64,000 nucleotides of DNA from Zanthoxylum bungeanum. Taxonomy: Eukaryota > Streptophyta > Magnoliopsida > Sapindales > Rutaceae. Below the pieces are notes generated by a model. That model saw only the letters and a list, made by a program, of their open reading frames with translations. It was not told where the DNA came from and did not search any database. The translations under genes were made by a program, and so were the position numbers. Shown piece by piece: positions 33,801 to 45,235 of the stretch. The DNA lies in assembly GCA_019454045.1 (NCBI GenBank), contig SKCR01017984.1, positions 62,001 to 126,000 on the forward strand, written 5' to 3'. The number at the start of each line of letters is the position of its first letter. Position 1 is the first letter of the stretch.

Positions 33801-33885
33801 TACCTATTCTGGTATCTACTATGTGAGCTAAATATGCATCACAACCTTTCCGCAACAACTTGCTAGCTCGAATTGCAGATATCAC
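30874..33885 (-). pseudogene. Chromovirus pol: protease end, RT, RNase H, integrase, chromodomain; frameshifted
   Basis: Open pieces in order on the minus strand: 33885-33238 (RT N-terminal half with [21 protein letters not shown] and [10 protein letters not shown]), 33293-32037 (RT active site as FIDDILVYS, RNase H with [12 protein letters not shown], integrase H-H-C-C start), 32067-31867 (CLSCQQIK, first catalytic Asp in TMDFVSG), 31945-31067 (integrase core, SDRDPRFTS and the SERTIQTLEDML Glu), and 31287-30874 (VFHVSMLRKY followed by a chromodomain ending WEREEDMRNKYPHLF). All domains of a Ty3/gypsy chromovirus are present, most like the Tekay/Del lineage. Four or five one-base shifts separate the pieces, several at homopolymers, so it is inactive as written; sequence error is possible given the young LTRs. 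Confidence 0.9.
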
Positions 33886-33973
33886 ATAGGAAGGAACAAA
33901 TCTTCTCTCCCTCTCTAAAAGGAAAATTTTTGCCCATCCAGACCCTCAAAATCCACAACTTTCTCATGACAAT

Positions 33974-35776
33974 TTACTGTTGCTCGATGAAAAGATAACC
34001 AATCCATACCCACAATGACATCAAAATCATGTATCCTACACAAATCAAATCTGCTAACAAATCATGCTCACCAACACGGATTACACATCCTCTGTAAACT
34101 TGCTTAGCAATAAAGGAATATCCGACAGGGGTAGCAACAACTAACTCACAATCTAACTCACTCCCTTCTCTATCGGCATGCAATGCAAAAGATTTTGAAA
34201 CAAAGGAATGTGTAGCACCGGGATCAATAAGTATTCGGGCATTTCGACCAAAGATAAACACCATACCTGTGATAACCTCTGGTGCTGCTAAAGCTTCCTG
34301 CTGCGTCATAGCAAATACTCTGCCTTGGGCTCTAGGTCTGCTAGTCTGACCACTTGGAGCAACTCTACTCTGAGCACCACCTGAACCTGTGTGAGCTCCA
34401 GAAGTCTGACCACGAACCCCACTCTGACTAAAATTACCTCTGAAATTCTGAGCTGGAGGAACAGCTGTCCTCTGAGTCTGTCCACTGCTAACATTAGGAC
34501 AATCTCTCTTCAAGTGGCCCACTTCTCCGCACAAATAGCAACCTCTGGTACCCAATCTGCACTCTCCAGGATGATTCTTCCCACAAATAGTACATGGTGG
34601 AAATCTTCTTTCTTGAGCTTGGCCTTGCTGACCACTAGGAATCCCACTAGGTGGAGCTCTCACTGAACTCTGACTAACTGTAGGTCGACTTTGTTTCTGC
34701 GGCTGTCCAGAACTCATCTGATAACTACCACTGGGTCTTGAGTCACCCCATTTCTTACTCTGATTTCCTTCTCCAAAAGATCGATGTTCCCTGTTTCTCT
34801 TCCTCATCTGAAAATCTAGCCCAATTTGCCATTCTCTTTCTGCAAACTCTGCTTTTCTAGCAAAATCTGCCATCTCTGTCAAACTGTTCATAGGAAATAA
34901 TCTGATCCTGGATCTCAATTCTGCATTCAGACCGTTAAGAAAATGATCCATCTTGCCCTGTTCATGGTCTCTCAAATGTGAAACAAACTGCACTAACTCA
35001 TGGAATGCGGTGTCATACTGATCAACTGTGCGGCTACCCTGAGTCAACCTATAAAATTCCCTTCTCTTCTCATCCATAAAAGCAGAATTCATATAATTAC
35101 TCATGAACTCCCTTTTGAACTTCTCCCAAGTTAACACATTAGTCTCTGAGAATTTACCTCTTACACTCTTCCACCATTTATCAGCTTGCTCAGTCAAAAG
35201 TTGATACATGGTGGCATTTTGTTCATCAGTTAATCTCATCAACTCAAAAGCCTTCTCAATCCTGTCCAAGAAATTTCCAGCTACAATGGGATCCTTCTTC
35301 CCATCAAACTCAACAGCTCCTCTTTCTTTCATTCCTTTAGCAATATTATCTTCATTAACTATAGGAGCTACCTGAGATGGACCATGACCCCATGCTGGAG
35401 GGTAGTAATACGGATAAGGGTAAGCACCAGGAGGAACATCTGCTGGTGGAGGAGCATAATAAGGTGGAGGGTAGTAACCTGGAGGAGGTGGAGGAGGTAC
35501 TGGAATATTTCCCTGTGGTACTGCAGGGGCTGGAGGAACATTACTGCTATGAGGATGATGAACTGGAGTACTATCTCCGAAAACCGAGGCTATGGAATCT
35601 TCTACAACAGGATTAGGGTTCCCTTCAAAAGGTTCCCCATCATATGAATTAACCTCCTCATCAACTGGAGGTGCCCTAGAAGGTTGGCCAACATCTGCTA
35701 TCCTACGAGTATGAACTCGACCTGCACCTCGAACTCTGAGACGCGGAGGCATCTGAAAACACATGAAAGATGTCAA
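33974..35776 (-). CDS. Chromovirus gag with the start of protease (600 aa)
   Basis: Capsid-nucleocapsid protein of the nested chromovirus; packages element RNA in cytoplasmic particles. The likely start is the Met at residue 9 (MPPRLRVRGAGRV). A Pro/Tyr-rich N-terminal region (residues ~75-125), the retrotransposon gag domain (~150-310, with WWKSVRGKF and EFMSNYM), a Gln/Ser-rich linker, and a CCHC zinc knuckle (CYLCGEVGHLKRDC, ~residue 410) are visible. The frame continues into the aspartic protease whose active site reads IDPGATHSF, where DSG or DTG is expected, and ends after a shift at about 34050. Next to it on the minus strand the PBS lies 60 bp upstream. Confidence 0.88.
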   Translation of the reverse strand: MTSFMCFQMPPRLRVRGAGRVHTRRIADVGQPSRAPPVDEEVNSYDGEPFEGNPNPVVEDSIASVFGDSTPVHHPHSSNVPPAPAVPQGNIPVPPPPPPGYYPPPYYAPPPADVPPGAYPYPYYYPPAWGHGPSQVAPIVNEDNIAKGMKERGAVEFDGKKDPIVAGNFLDRIEKAFELMRLTDEQNATMYQLLTEQADKWWKSVRGKFSETNVLTWEKFKREFMSNYMNSAFMDEKRREFYRLTQGSRTVDQYDTAFHELVQFVSHLRDHEQGKMDHFLNGLNAELRSRIRLFPMNSLTEMADFARKAEFAEREWQIGLDFQMRKRNREHRSFGEGNQSKKWGDSRPSGSYQMSSGQPQKQSRPTVSQSSVRAPPSGIPSGQQGQAQERRFPPCTICGKNHPGECRLGTRGCYLCGEVGHLKRDCPNVSSGQTQRTAVPPAQNFRGNFSQSGVRGQTSGAHTGSGGAQSRVAPSGQTSRPRAQGRVFAMTQQEALAAPEVITGMVFIFGRNARILIDPGATHSFVSKSFALHADREGSELDCELVVATPVGYSFIAKQVYRGCVIRVGEHDLLADLICVGYMILMSLWVWIGYLFIEQQ

Positions 35777-35834
35777 CCGCTAGAAGACATAAAATAACTA
35801 ATAAAGAAATTGAAGTGTCTACAGAATCTATGAA

Positions 35835-35852
35835 CCCTGGGCTCTGATACCA
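35835..35852 (-). other. Primer-binding site of the chromovirus
   Basis: TGGTATCAGAGCCCAGGG on the minus strand, five bases after the 5' LTR, complementary to initiator tRNA-Met. Confidence 0.88.
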
Positions 35853-35857
35853 CTAAA

Positions 35858-37802
35858 TGTCACACCCGTCCCCTTAGGTAGAGTAGGGGTGAGACGGAGA
35901 CTAGAAACTGGCAGAGTTTCCCCTGTAATATGGACTAATCCTCCAAATACAAGGAAAAATCTAAACTGAAAATAAAATATCATCATAAAAATAGGATCTC
36001 CATGATCCAACTCAAACATAATATCCATAAAGGAAACACAATAACTTCAGAATCAATTAAAGGCTCAATGCCTAAAACCACATAACAAATTCTCCCAAGA
36101 AATACATATCTGGAAATACAGTCTCAAAACATAATAAAGACACTCTACTGTTTGCACAACCTTTCTCTACTGGCAGGAAATGATGACGAAACAACAGATG
36201 AAAGAACGATCTACTAATCTGCTAAACCTGAAATGTTAAGGAATGAGGGGTAAGCTCACGCTTAGTGCAATGGATCACAGCTCAGTGCCGTGGATAATCA
36301 AGTAACAAAGTGGATCGAACAAGTCTTTCATAATATATATAATTACATAAGCTGTAAATCAATATCTCAAACATTTACTTGAAATCATAAAGCTCATTTC
36401 TCATAAAACTCAAATCATAAATCTCATTCTCATAAAACTCATACTGCTAAAAAATACTATAATGATAAATCTGTTTACTCTATCTATATGCACAACCTCA
36501 TGACAAATACGGCAAAGCTGGCAACATGGGGCTTCCCCACGGCAAAACTGGCATCCGGAGCAAACTGGCAACGTGAGACCTTATCTCACGGCAATAACTG
36601 GCAACATGAGACTTTATCTCATGGCAATAATCTGGCACATATAAGTACACGGGGTGCATCCTAACATAAAAATCATTTCCAAAATCCATGCTCATATATC
36701 TCAAATCATGCAAGTTTCTCATATATCACAAACACATGATTTCAACATAATCAATATTCGATCCATACCTTATAGCAAAAATATAAACTTTCTAAAAACA
36801 AACTCATTTAATGCATTACCTTAAAATTCATTTAAGGAGACATACATACTATATACTTTGAAAACATCAATGTTACAGGTTTATCCACGCACCTGGTGAG
36901 CTGACTACTAAGAAAGGAACTATGCAGCAGGACCGTCCCTGCTTACGGTATCACGATCACCTAACAAACAACAGAATTTACTATAAGGAACATAATCCTA
37001 ATTTAGAATAGATGCAAGAATATGCAAGAAACGTGGTTCGGTCGTTCTCGCAAACTTAACGAAAATTAAGATTCGGAGGTCCATTACTACTCGGAATGGT
37101 CTGAAATTCGCGGAGGAGACTCGGGAAAACGGCACGAAGACACTGTCCGGCGCGTGGTGGACACGCGCCGATTGGCCAGGCCGCGCGTGGGCCTCACGCG
37201 CCGCCACATAGGGCGCGCGTGAGCTCCACGCGCCGGTCCGATCGGAAATTTTCCGACGGCCGAGCGTTCCCCTCTCTTTCCCGGATCTAATGGCGCTGAC
37301 GGTTCGTCGATCGGAGTTCCGGATCAACGGGAAATCAAGAAAAACCACAAAAAATTTCTTACCGAGATCTCTACAAAAATTGGAAGTTTCCCAAGATGAA
37401 ACCACCACCAAAATGATCATCTCAACGAGATCTACACTTTTCCTTAAGGACTCGGTCGGGTTTGAACTACGAATCGAAACCGAAACTTCTCTTTTCTCTC
37501 TTTTCCTTTTCTTCTCTTTCTTTCTCTCTCCCTCACATTTCTCTCTGCTCTACTCTTCTATCTTTCTTATCTTTCTATCTTTCTTATCTTTCTTTCTTTC
37601 TTATCTTTCTATCTTCTTTTTTTTTTTTATTATTAAGGAAGAGGTGGCTGCTGAGAAAAATTAGGGTGTGCGTGTGTGCGTACAAAATATATACTTATAT
37701 GTCAAAATTCGTTTGCCACCCTAAACTTGATCTGAACCGCATTTTAATTCCAACTTCCACAAATTTAATAATTTAATCCTAAAATTTATTTGGGGTGTTA
37801 CA
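35858..37802 (-). mobile_element. 5' LTR of the chromovirus (1,945 bp)
   Basis: Plus-strand ends TGTCACACCCGTCCCC and ...GGGGTGTTACA, followed by the TTTTT duplication at 37803-37807. Nearly identical to 28945-30837, so the insertion is recent relative to the rest of the window. CT-rich simple repeat at 37490-37630. Confidence 0.9.
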
Positions 37803-37807
37803 TTTTT

Positions 37808-38431
37808 GGTCTACGCGGTTTGACCACGCGTATTTCATCGGTGCAATATGGTGATGACACGTGTCATGCGGTGAGATGGTGCAATGGGAAGCTGACACGT
37901 GGCACGCGGTGATTGGCGAATGATTCAGTCCAATGAGAAGGCGACATGTGGCACGCTGTAAGGATCAATCCAATGAGAGCTTGACACGTGGAAGAATATG
38001 ATTCGCCGATGATTCAGTCCAATGAGAAGGTGACACGTGGCATGCGCTATGTTTGATCCAATAGGATTGCGTCACGCGGCTCTACGGCGCATTTTAGATG
38101 ATCTTCTGTGATGATGACACGTGGCACGGCACACGTTAGCAAGTCAACTTACTCAGATTCTGACACGTGTCCACGGCGCACGTTAGTAGGCTTGCAGCGC
38201 ACGTTAGACGTCGCGATGCTGAAGGTTTTGGCGTCGCGATGTTGAAAATTACCAAATTGCCCTTTTTGTCATTTTTTCTCTATTTTGACCCAAAATTGCT
38301 TCCAATGCTTTCCAAACTTATTTTATCTATAAAACAAAACAAAACACATCAAAACGTTCACAAAACCCGAGAAACTATACAAAATATTAGGTTAAATGAG
38401 TGGAAAATAGTGATATAAATACCACTCATCA
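37808..38431 (-). mobile_element. 5' LTR of element M, upstream part (U3)
   Basis: Begins on the minus strand TGATGAGTGG at 38431 and carries the G-box array (37855-38172, six CACGTG). It joins 28944 when the chromovirus is removed. The target duplication TCAAG follows at 38432-38436. Confidence 0.85.
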
Positions 38432-39902
38432 TCAAGCGAGATAGTAATGATCAAGTGGAGCGGTATCGTGCACGATTGGTGGTGAAAGGATATGCTCAGA
38501 AAAAAAAAGGATTGATTTCAAAGAGATATTTTCTTCAGTGGTTCGACTTAAAACAGTCACAATAGTCCTGACTATGTATGCTACGTTTGACCTATATCTG
38601 GAACAGTTGGATGTGAAAACTACATTTATTCATGGAAAACTTGAAGAAGAAATATATATGCTCCAACTAGAAGGTTTTGCTGAAATAGGCAAGGAGAACT
38701 TGGTTTGCAGGTTGAACAAATCTCAATATTGTCTCAAACAGGCGTTGAGATGGTATAAGAGATTTGATTAATTCATTATTTGCCTTGAGTACAACAGACT
38801 TAATTCAGACCATTGTACATATTACCAGAGGTTTGGAAATAATGACTTTATTATTTTGCTGTTGTATGTGGATGACACGTTAGTAGTAGGCTTTAACAAA
38901 TATCGAGTCCAAGAATTAAAGGCACAGTTAGCTAGGGAATTTGACATGAAGGATCTGAGACCAGCAACAAGATTCTAGGGATGCAAATACACTGAAACGG
39001 AAATAACATGAAGATTTGACTTTCTCAGAAAAATTTAAAGAAAATCTTATTGCGGTTCGACATGAATGATTGTAAGCCAATTTCTACCCCGCTTCCTGTT
39101 AATTTCAAGTTATCCTCTTTTATGTGTCCTAGCAATGAAGCTAAGAGGAATGAGATTTCTCGAGTACCATATGCATCAGCAGTGTGAAGCTTAATGTATG
39201 CCATGATTTGTACAAGACCAGACATTACACAAGCAGTGAAAGCAGTTAGTCGTTTTATGGTGAATCCTGGTAGAGAGCCTTAGAATACAGTTAAGAGGAT
39301 CCTTAGATATATCAAAGGAACCTCGGATGTTGCATTATGTTATGGAGGATCATAATTAGTTGTCAGAGGCTACGTGGATTCAAATTTTATAGGAGATCTT
39401 GACAAAAGAAAATTTGTCACGGGTTATGTGTTTGTACTTGTAGGAGGAGCAGTGAGCTGGGTATCCAAGTTACAGAGTGTTGTGGCTTTATCTCAACAGA
39501 AGCTGAGTAAATGGCAGCTACAAAAGCTTGTAAGAAAGTTATTTGGTTTCAAAGCTTATTGGAGGAGCTCGGGCACAAACAATAGAAGATTCCTTTATTT
39601 TGCGACAGTCAGAGTGCTTTGTATATTGCAAAGAATCCAATCTTTCATTCAAGAACAAAGCATATATGGGTACAATATCACTTTATTCGTGAAGTAGTGG
39701 AATAAGACAGTGTGGACTTATTGAAGGTACACAACAATAAGAACATTGCAGACGTAATGACCAAACCTATCAATACAGACAAGTTTGTATGGTGTAGATC
39801 CTCTTATGACTTAGCAGAAACGTAAGCAGCTTGAAGACGACAAAGTAAAATGGATGGTATAGAAACTGATTGATTCCCAATCAAGTTTCCAAGTGGGAGA
39901 AT
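38432..39902 (+). pseudogene. Copia A pol, 3' part (reverse transcriptase and RNase H)
   Basis: Resumes the reading that stops at 4246. Reverse transcriptase motifs are RARLVVKGYAQ (about 38470), QLDVKTTFIHGKLEEEIYM (about 38610-38660) and the active site as LLYVDDTLVV near 38863-38890; RNase H follows (39374 onward, with the YVDSNFIGDLDKRK block), and the C-terminus ends before a purine tract GTGGGAGAA (39893-39901). Stops and shifts are frequent, so the copy is dead. It predates the insertion of element M. Confidence 0.85.
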
Positions 39903-40391
39903 TATTAAAATCAAGGAATTTGATAGGCACCGAAAGGTGAAGAAAATAAATAAATAAAATATATGGATGGTCCCACATGCTTAAAAAGAAAATAATAAAA
40001 AATTAGAAGTCATTATTTGCACAGTGAATCTCATGTCTATAAAGAGAGACTTCATTTCATTATTTTCTCCATTTCATTCTCAACCAAATCATCTGTATTC
40101 TAAGAGAGAAAATACAGTTTCTTCTTAAGAGTTTGTTAGAGAGAATTAATTCTCATATTCTAAGAGAGTGTGAGATTGTTCACTACTTGTGTTTAGAGAT
40201 AGAATGTAAAATTATTTCCACTATAGTGAAATATTTCTACTTTTGCCCGTGAATATTTCCCTCACATTGAGGATTTTATCACGTTAAATATGTGTCTCAT
40301 TGCTTTATTTTATTGTTAATATTTATGGTAGGTTAAGCCTCCTAATTATTATTATATTATTATATAGTAGACAACGCCTCTTGAACTAACA
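39903..40391 (+). mobile_element. 3' LTR of copia A (489 bp)
   Basis: Follows the purine tract and runs to ...GAACTAACA. The start is TATTAAAATC, a one-base change from TG. A TATA-like CTATAAAGAGAG lies near 40037, and a CT/GA leader follows. Short LTR and tract resemble Tnt1/Tto1-type copia. Confidence 0.65.
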
Positions 40392-40494
40392 ATTATTCTC
40401 AATTTCACTTTACTTACGTGCCAGCTTCAGCTCACGATCTCCTAACAAATATTACATTCTTTCACACACACACAGAGAGCTAAGGTTCATTGTG

Positions 40495-41060
40495 GCACAA
40501 TTAAAGCTTATTTATGGCTCCGTCTATAATTTAGTGACGGAAGAAATCAGACCCTAAATGGGGTATTAGAATTTAGTGTAACGATCTAGTAATAGAATAC
40601 CATTAATTTTTTTGTTAGTAATTTAGTGAAGAAAAAATCGACACTAAAAAAGGCAATGACGAAATATCTAGGAAAAATATGTCGCTAAGTTTACTGACAG
40701 AAAAATCCATAGGTATTTTTTAATTTTAATATTATTATTTTTGTTATTTATTTTAATAATAATAAAATTTTGATATTAAGTGAGTATATATAGTTTTCAA
40801 TTTGTTAACCAAGCCTTGATTGCTCTCAAACACTAATTTAGTTTAGATGTCTTGAATTCAAGCCTCACCCCATGAAGTATTTGTTATATTTAGTTTGGAT
40901 AGTGTGGTCCCTCAGAGTAGGACCCACCTCAAGTGATAATATACTGTAACGAATTACTGACATATTGAAAAATTAATTAGTAAATATTTATCGACTAGCC
41001 AATTACTGAAGAATTTATCTTCATCGAAATTTCGTCTGTAATATGCGGTTTTTTATAGTG
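40495..41060. mobile_element. Possible CACTA-like non-autonomous element
   Basis: The right end on the minus strand is CACTATAAAAAACCGCATATTA, a CACTA-type terminus, and the interior has words such as TTTAGTGACGGAAG and AATTTAGTG typical of CACTA subterminal repeats. A matching left end was not found. Confidence 0.3.
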
Positions 41061-41098
41061 TGAGGCACAATTTCAGTGGACATTACTAGTGATGAATC

Positions 41099-41580
41099 TA
41101 GGGGTGTTCGTGGTCGGGTCGGTGCATTTTTTTTAATTTTGTTAAACCCAATCGGGGTTGCGGTTTGGGAAATTTAAACTCAAAATCACAAATTTAAAGG
41201 GGAAAATCGTCGCGGTTCAGGTAGGTGGTTCAGTTTGGATCATAAATTTTTTATGAAATTTGTGTATGTTTTCACGTAATAATTGAAGAGAAAAAAATAC
41301 ATATTTCAATTTATGCAGTGCATCTTGCCATATGATCATTGAATATCTTAAATTTCATGGCTAAAGAATGAAAAATGTATATACTAATGTCTAATTTGAA
41401 CGCGAGTATGCGATTTGGGTGGTTGGGGTCAAAATCGAAATTATTATATAAAAACCGCGCACCGATCCAAAATTTACAATTCGGATTGAGGTGATCCGAA
41501 ATCAATTTTAATTCTTCTTAAAATCGTGCGATTCGATTCGGATCGGATTATAATTTGAACCAAAAATTTGTTCACCTCTA
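41099..41580. mobile_element. hAT-like MITE (482 bp) with perfect 8-bp duplication
   Basis: Ends TAGGGGTGTTCG and (minus strand) TAGAGGTGAACA, flanked on both sides by GATGAATC (41091-41098, 41581-41588). The interior has no transposase. Confidence 0.88.
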
Positions 41581-41872
41581 GATGAATCCCTCAAATAAGA
41601 AAGGGAGATAGAAAAATTTACTTCTTTTGTCTGCTTATGGCCATTCAAGCTCATAGGACAATCGCCTCCTGGTAAAACAAAAGAAAAGGTATCACAAGTT
41701 GCAATGCAAAAAATTTTGAATTTGCCTTTAGAAACAAAAAGTAATTAGTAAGCTTAACAATGTCCAAAAATGAAAAGTAGCAAAACATGGCATGAACAAG
41801 CCTAAAGGGAAAATATATAATGGGTTCAAGACAAACTAATCCTAGGCTCCTAGCATTTGTATATTTGGATAA

Positions 41873-42019
41873 CGGAAATGATATTCTTACTTAAACTTTT
41901 CCCGAAACTTTTCCCGAATGTCTCACTGTAGCTACAGTGAATTACTGTAGATCACTGTAACTACAGTGAGACGTTCGAGAAAATTTTCGGGAAAAATTTA
42001 AGTAAGAATATCACTGCTG
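41873..42019. mobile_element. Fold-back MITE (147 bp) with 9-bp duplication
   Basis: Two arms of about 60 bp (TGATATTCTTACTTAAA... and its complement) are nearly perfect inverted repeats around an ~11-bp loop near ATTACTGTAGA. TTTGGATAA flanks it at 41864-41872 and 42020-42028. A 9-bp duplication suggests a Mutator-type source. Confidence 0.85.
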
Positions 42020-42316
42020 TTTGGATAATTAGGTGGAACAACTCAGACACTTACTAGCATTAAGGTATAAATCCTTGTATAAGCACACAAAATATATATA
42101 ATTATACTCGGGTCAGGTTCGTGTGGGTTTTATATCGTTCGGATGAACGTAAACTATTAATACTTTACGTGTAATTTTTTTAAAAAAAAAAATCCAGATG
42201 TAAAATTTTATACAATTGTTGTATACATATCATTGTTGAAAAAAAAATATTACATGTTACTAATATCCAGAAAAGTTGGAAGCAATGCAAAGCTCCTTGT
42301 CAAGTCAGTAGTAAGT

Positions 42317-42771
42317 GGAAGGATTAGTCGGTCGGTTAATCCTTGATTTTTTAAGTAAATCGAAATTATTTGGTTAAATAAATGTTTAAGTGATTTAACC
42401 ATATGATGACACATAATCATCAACTTAACTATTATTTTCGATCTGTTTTGGTTAATTCGGTTATTAACCAGTCCATAATCTCCTAACAACAGAAGACAAA
42501 TTTAAATTCATCAAAAAACAGTATACAACTATACTCAGTAGAGGCAGAATGTAAAAATTTTAATTTCGTTTTAATTAAAAAAATATATAAAGTCAAATTA
42601 TGGTTTGTAATCAGTTAATTGATCGGTTCGGTTATACAAATCTCATAACCTTAACCGAATCGAAAAACCGAAAAAAAAAAAAACCGATTTAATCATAATA
42701 ATCAAACTATTATAAAAAAAATTGGTCGGAACGGTTTGGTTAATCGATTATAACCGATTAATACACATTCC
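42317..42771. mobile_element. Possible hAT-like MITE rich in AACCGATT words
   Basis: Left GGAAGGATTAGTCGGTCGG and right (minus) GGAATGTGTATTAATCGG are similar; flanks TAGTAAGT and TAGTCACT match at 6 of 8. The interior is full of GGTTAA/AACCGA words. Confidence 0.4.
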
Positions 42772-43085
42772 TAGTCACTAGCTAGTCCATTACATGAACA
42801 ATACACACAAAAAAATAAAAATAAAAATAAAAAAATAATAAAGGGTGAGCGAGAGATTGAATTTATCGAGAAACTGAGATCTCTCGAATATTAGTAATTC
42901 GAAAGATTAACGATTTCATAAAATAACTTTATTCATTAGATACATAAATATTAAATAAAATACAAATGATATGAGATAATTACCAATTAGAAATCATAAG
43001 TCTATCTATTAGAAGATCATTTTCACAATTTATTTAAAATTAATTAGAAAAATAATAAATAAAAATGGTCACACAAAAAAATAGT

Positions 43086-43190
43086 CACGAATTCAAGGAG
43101 TGCGTTTCTTGTAAGAGTCTGGGACAGCCGAGAGTTTTACCTGCTCTACTTAAGTCCGGAAGGGATAGTTTGATGGTGGTTATGTTTTTT
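43086..43190 (+). mobile_element. SINE fragment (5'-truncated)
   Basis: Starts within the B-box (CGAATTCAAGGAGTGCG) and keeps the core TTCTTGTAAGAGTCTGGGACAG and the tail GATGGTGG of the family seen at 16810-16992. Confidence 0.75.
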
Positions 43191-43483
43191 TATTCGTCAT
43201 CCATATTTTATGATTTATGTTTCTGCACCCTAAACGTGTCTATAAGGGGAGATTTTAGCTTTCCGCTCGTCTCAGTTTTTTAATAATATTGATTATGCAT
43301 TTCAAAAAATAAATTGTTCAATTAGAACCCAATAATAATTTTTAATAAACTAATTAACAAAATCCCATAACTTAAATTTCAAATTTCATCCATTATACAC
43401 TATGGTACCATTACCAAACAATCTTAAAGACACAAAAACGGGGCGTTTACATTCTTCCATATCCCAATAACCATTTTTCATAC

Positions 43484-44060
43484 AATGTAAACACAAGCAA
43501 TAAGATATTTATCATTTGGTGTCGGCTTAGCCATTCGAAAATCATTTGGGATGAAAATCATTCGGATCAGGATTTGTCAATCTCGATATGATTATGTAAT
43601 CGTGATGAAAATCATTCGGAATTCATATCGGATACAAATTTAGATTATAAGAGAATCTTGGTCCGTAATTTTCATACAATGGAAACACAATCAATAAGAT
43701 ATTTACCATTTGGTGTTGGCTTTGCAATTCGAGTAGCTCCTTTTTAAGCCAATTCCAGAAAATAAAAATTCAATACATTGCCTACAAAGACAATTCATTA
43801 GTAAACAATTTATTATTAACTCGAATAAAAATTTAGATTAGAAGAGAATCTTGGTCCGTAATTTCTATAATGACGTTTTTATTACTTTCCATTTGGGTTA
43901 GCAATCGGTCAGGTCGGATCAGGATTTGTCAATCTCGACACGATTATGTAATCGGGATGAAAATCATTTGGAATTCATATCGGATTTTTGAATCGGAATT
44001 AAAAAAATCATTCTAAATCTCATATAGAATGAAAGAGATCCCGAATCCTGATTGAAATTT
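43484..44060. repeat. Interspersed direct duplications
   Basis: Three blocks recur: AATAAGATATTTACCATTTGG (about 43500 and 43697), GGATTTGTCAATCTCGA with its downstream ~60 bp (about 43570 and 43920), and AGAGAATCTTGGTCCGTAAT (about 43650 and 43845). No coding sequence. Likely a decayed AT-rich element; source unknown. Confidence 0.6.
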
Positions 44061-45235
44061 AAAAATTTTTAAATAATGAGTCGAAAATAATTGGGACAAA
44101 ATATCATTACGAATCTCGGTCTATTTTTTAATCAAAATAAAAAAAATATCTCAAATCTTTATCAGATATTTTAATTAAGACAAAAAATTATCTCGAATCT
44201 CGTCAAAATTCGAGAATTCATTCTTCCTAATCATATAGATTCACAATAAGCAGGTACAAATTAAACTAGATTAATAGAATACCTCTAACTTGGACCCAAA
44301 AGTCCTCAAGATACAACAAATTAAAGAAACAAGGTTTATGCCAACTAAAGAATCCAATTCAAACCCCCAAAAAAAAAATGTCAATTTATGAGGTTATTAT
44401 ACAACAATTGGTAAAAGCAAGCCAGCTGCTAAATCCTTCATGGGTGACCAAAAATCATTTACAATTTTTGGAAACCAATAAAATAAAATGAATGCATATG
44501 CTTTATAAAGAGTTTAACTTTACTCTTTATTATGTATTTTGTTTTAAATTTAGTTTCTTGGTTTTGAAGTTTCCACTACACTTTCCAAAGTACTATTTTA
44601 GTGTTATTAAATTTGATGGGAGACAAGAGAGCATTATTGTTTCCTTGCATCATTCTCTCTTTTTTTTTTTTTTTCATTTTAATTTAATATTAAGTGTCCC
44701 ATATTTCTAAAAGTTTTCAAGATTTTTTTTTTAATCTTTTTCTTTATTTATTTATTTCTTTTTTCTTTAAGTGAAAAAAAATTATTGGGAAATAAGTGGG
44801 GACCAAATAATTAAGGTCCACTCATGCTTTATCATTGAAAGCTATAATTGGAGATGAGTTGGAACTTATCATGATTGAAAGATTTGAGCACCATACATAT
44901 ATATACACAATCAACAAAAAGCCAAGCTTCATTTCTATATTCATGAATTAATTTCTTCTCAATTTTTAAATGGTTTCTTTTTTCCTTCAAATAGTATTTA
45001 AATCTAGGGATGTCAAAAATTGATATGGAGATAGGGTCGTAAAGAGATAATTTTATATAGTAATTAATTGGACGACCCGAATATGAGTATTGATATTTTT
45101 ATTCTAATAAATGCAAAATCCTCGTGTGCATAAAGACTCACATGGGACCCGTGGTGCCCGATAGACTAGAACTGGATACGAGTAAAATTTTTGTACTTTT
45201 TGCTTGAACGAACTAGATATGAATATTAACATACA

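Larger units (their letters stand above)
4247..38431 (-). mobile_element. Composite Athila-like retrotransposon 'M' with nested insertions, 34.2 kb
   Basis: Both ends are LTRs of one family in minus orientation: 3' LTR at 4247-6184, 5' LTR at 27680-28944 plus 37808-38431. The block is flanked by TCAAG at 4242-4246 and 38432-38436. The host copia A coding sequence continues across the two flanks when one TCAAG is removed, which confirms a single insertion. On the minus strand the order is 5' LTR, tRNA-Asp-type PBS, gag-like remnants, a LOG gene, a conserved purine-rich motif, a large assemblage of other elements and a host gene, the 3' end and polypurine tract, and the 3' LTR. No RT or integrase of its own is visible, so it was non-autonomous. 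Confidence 0.85.
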
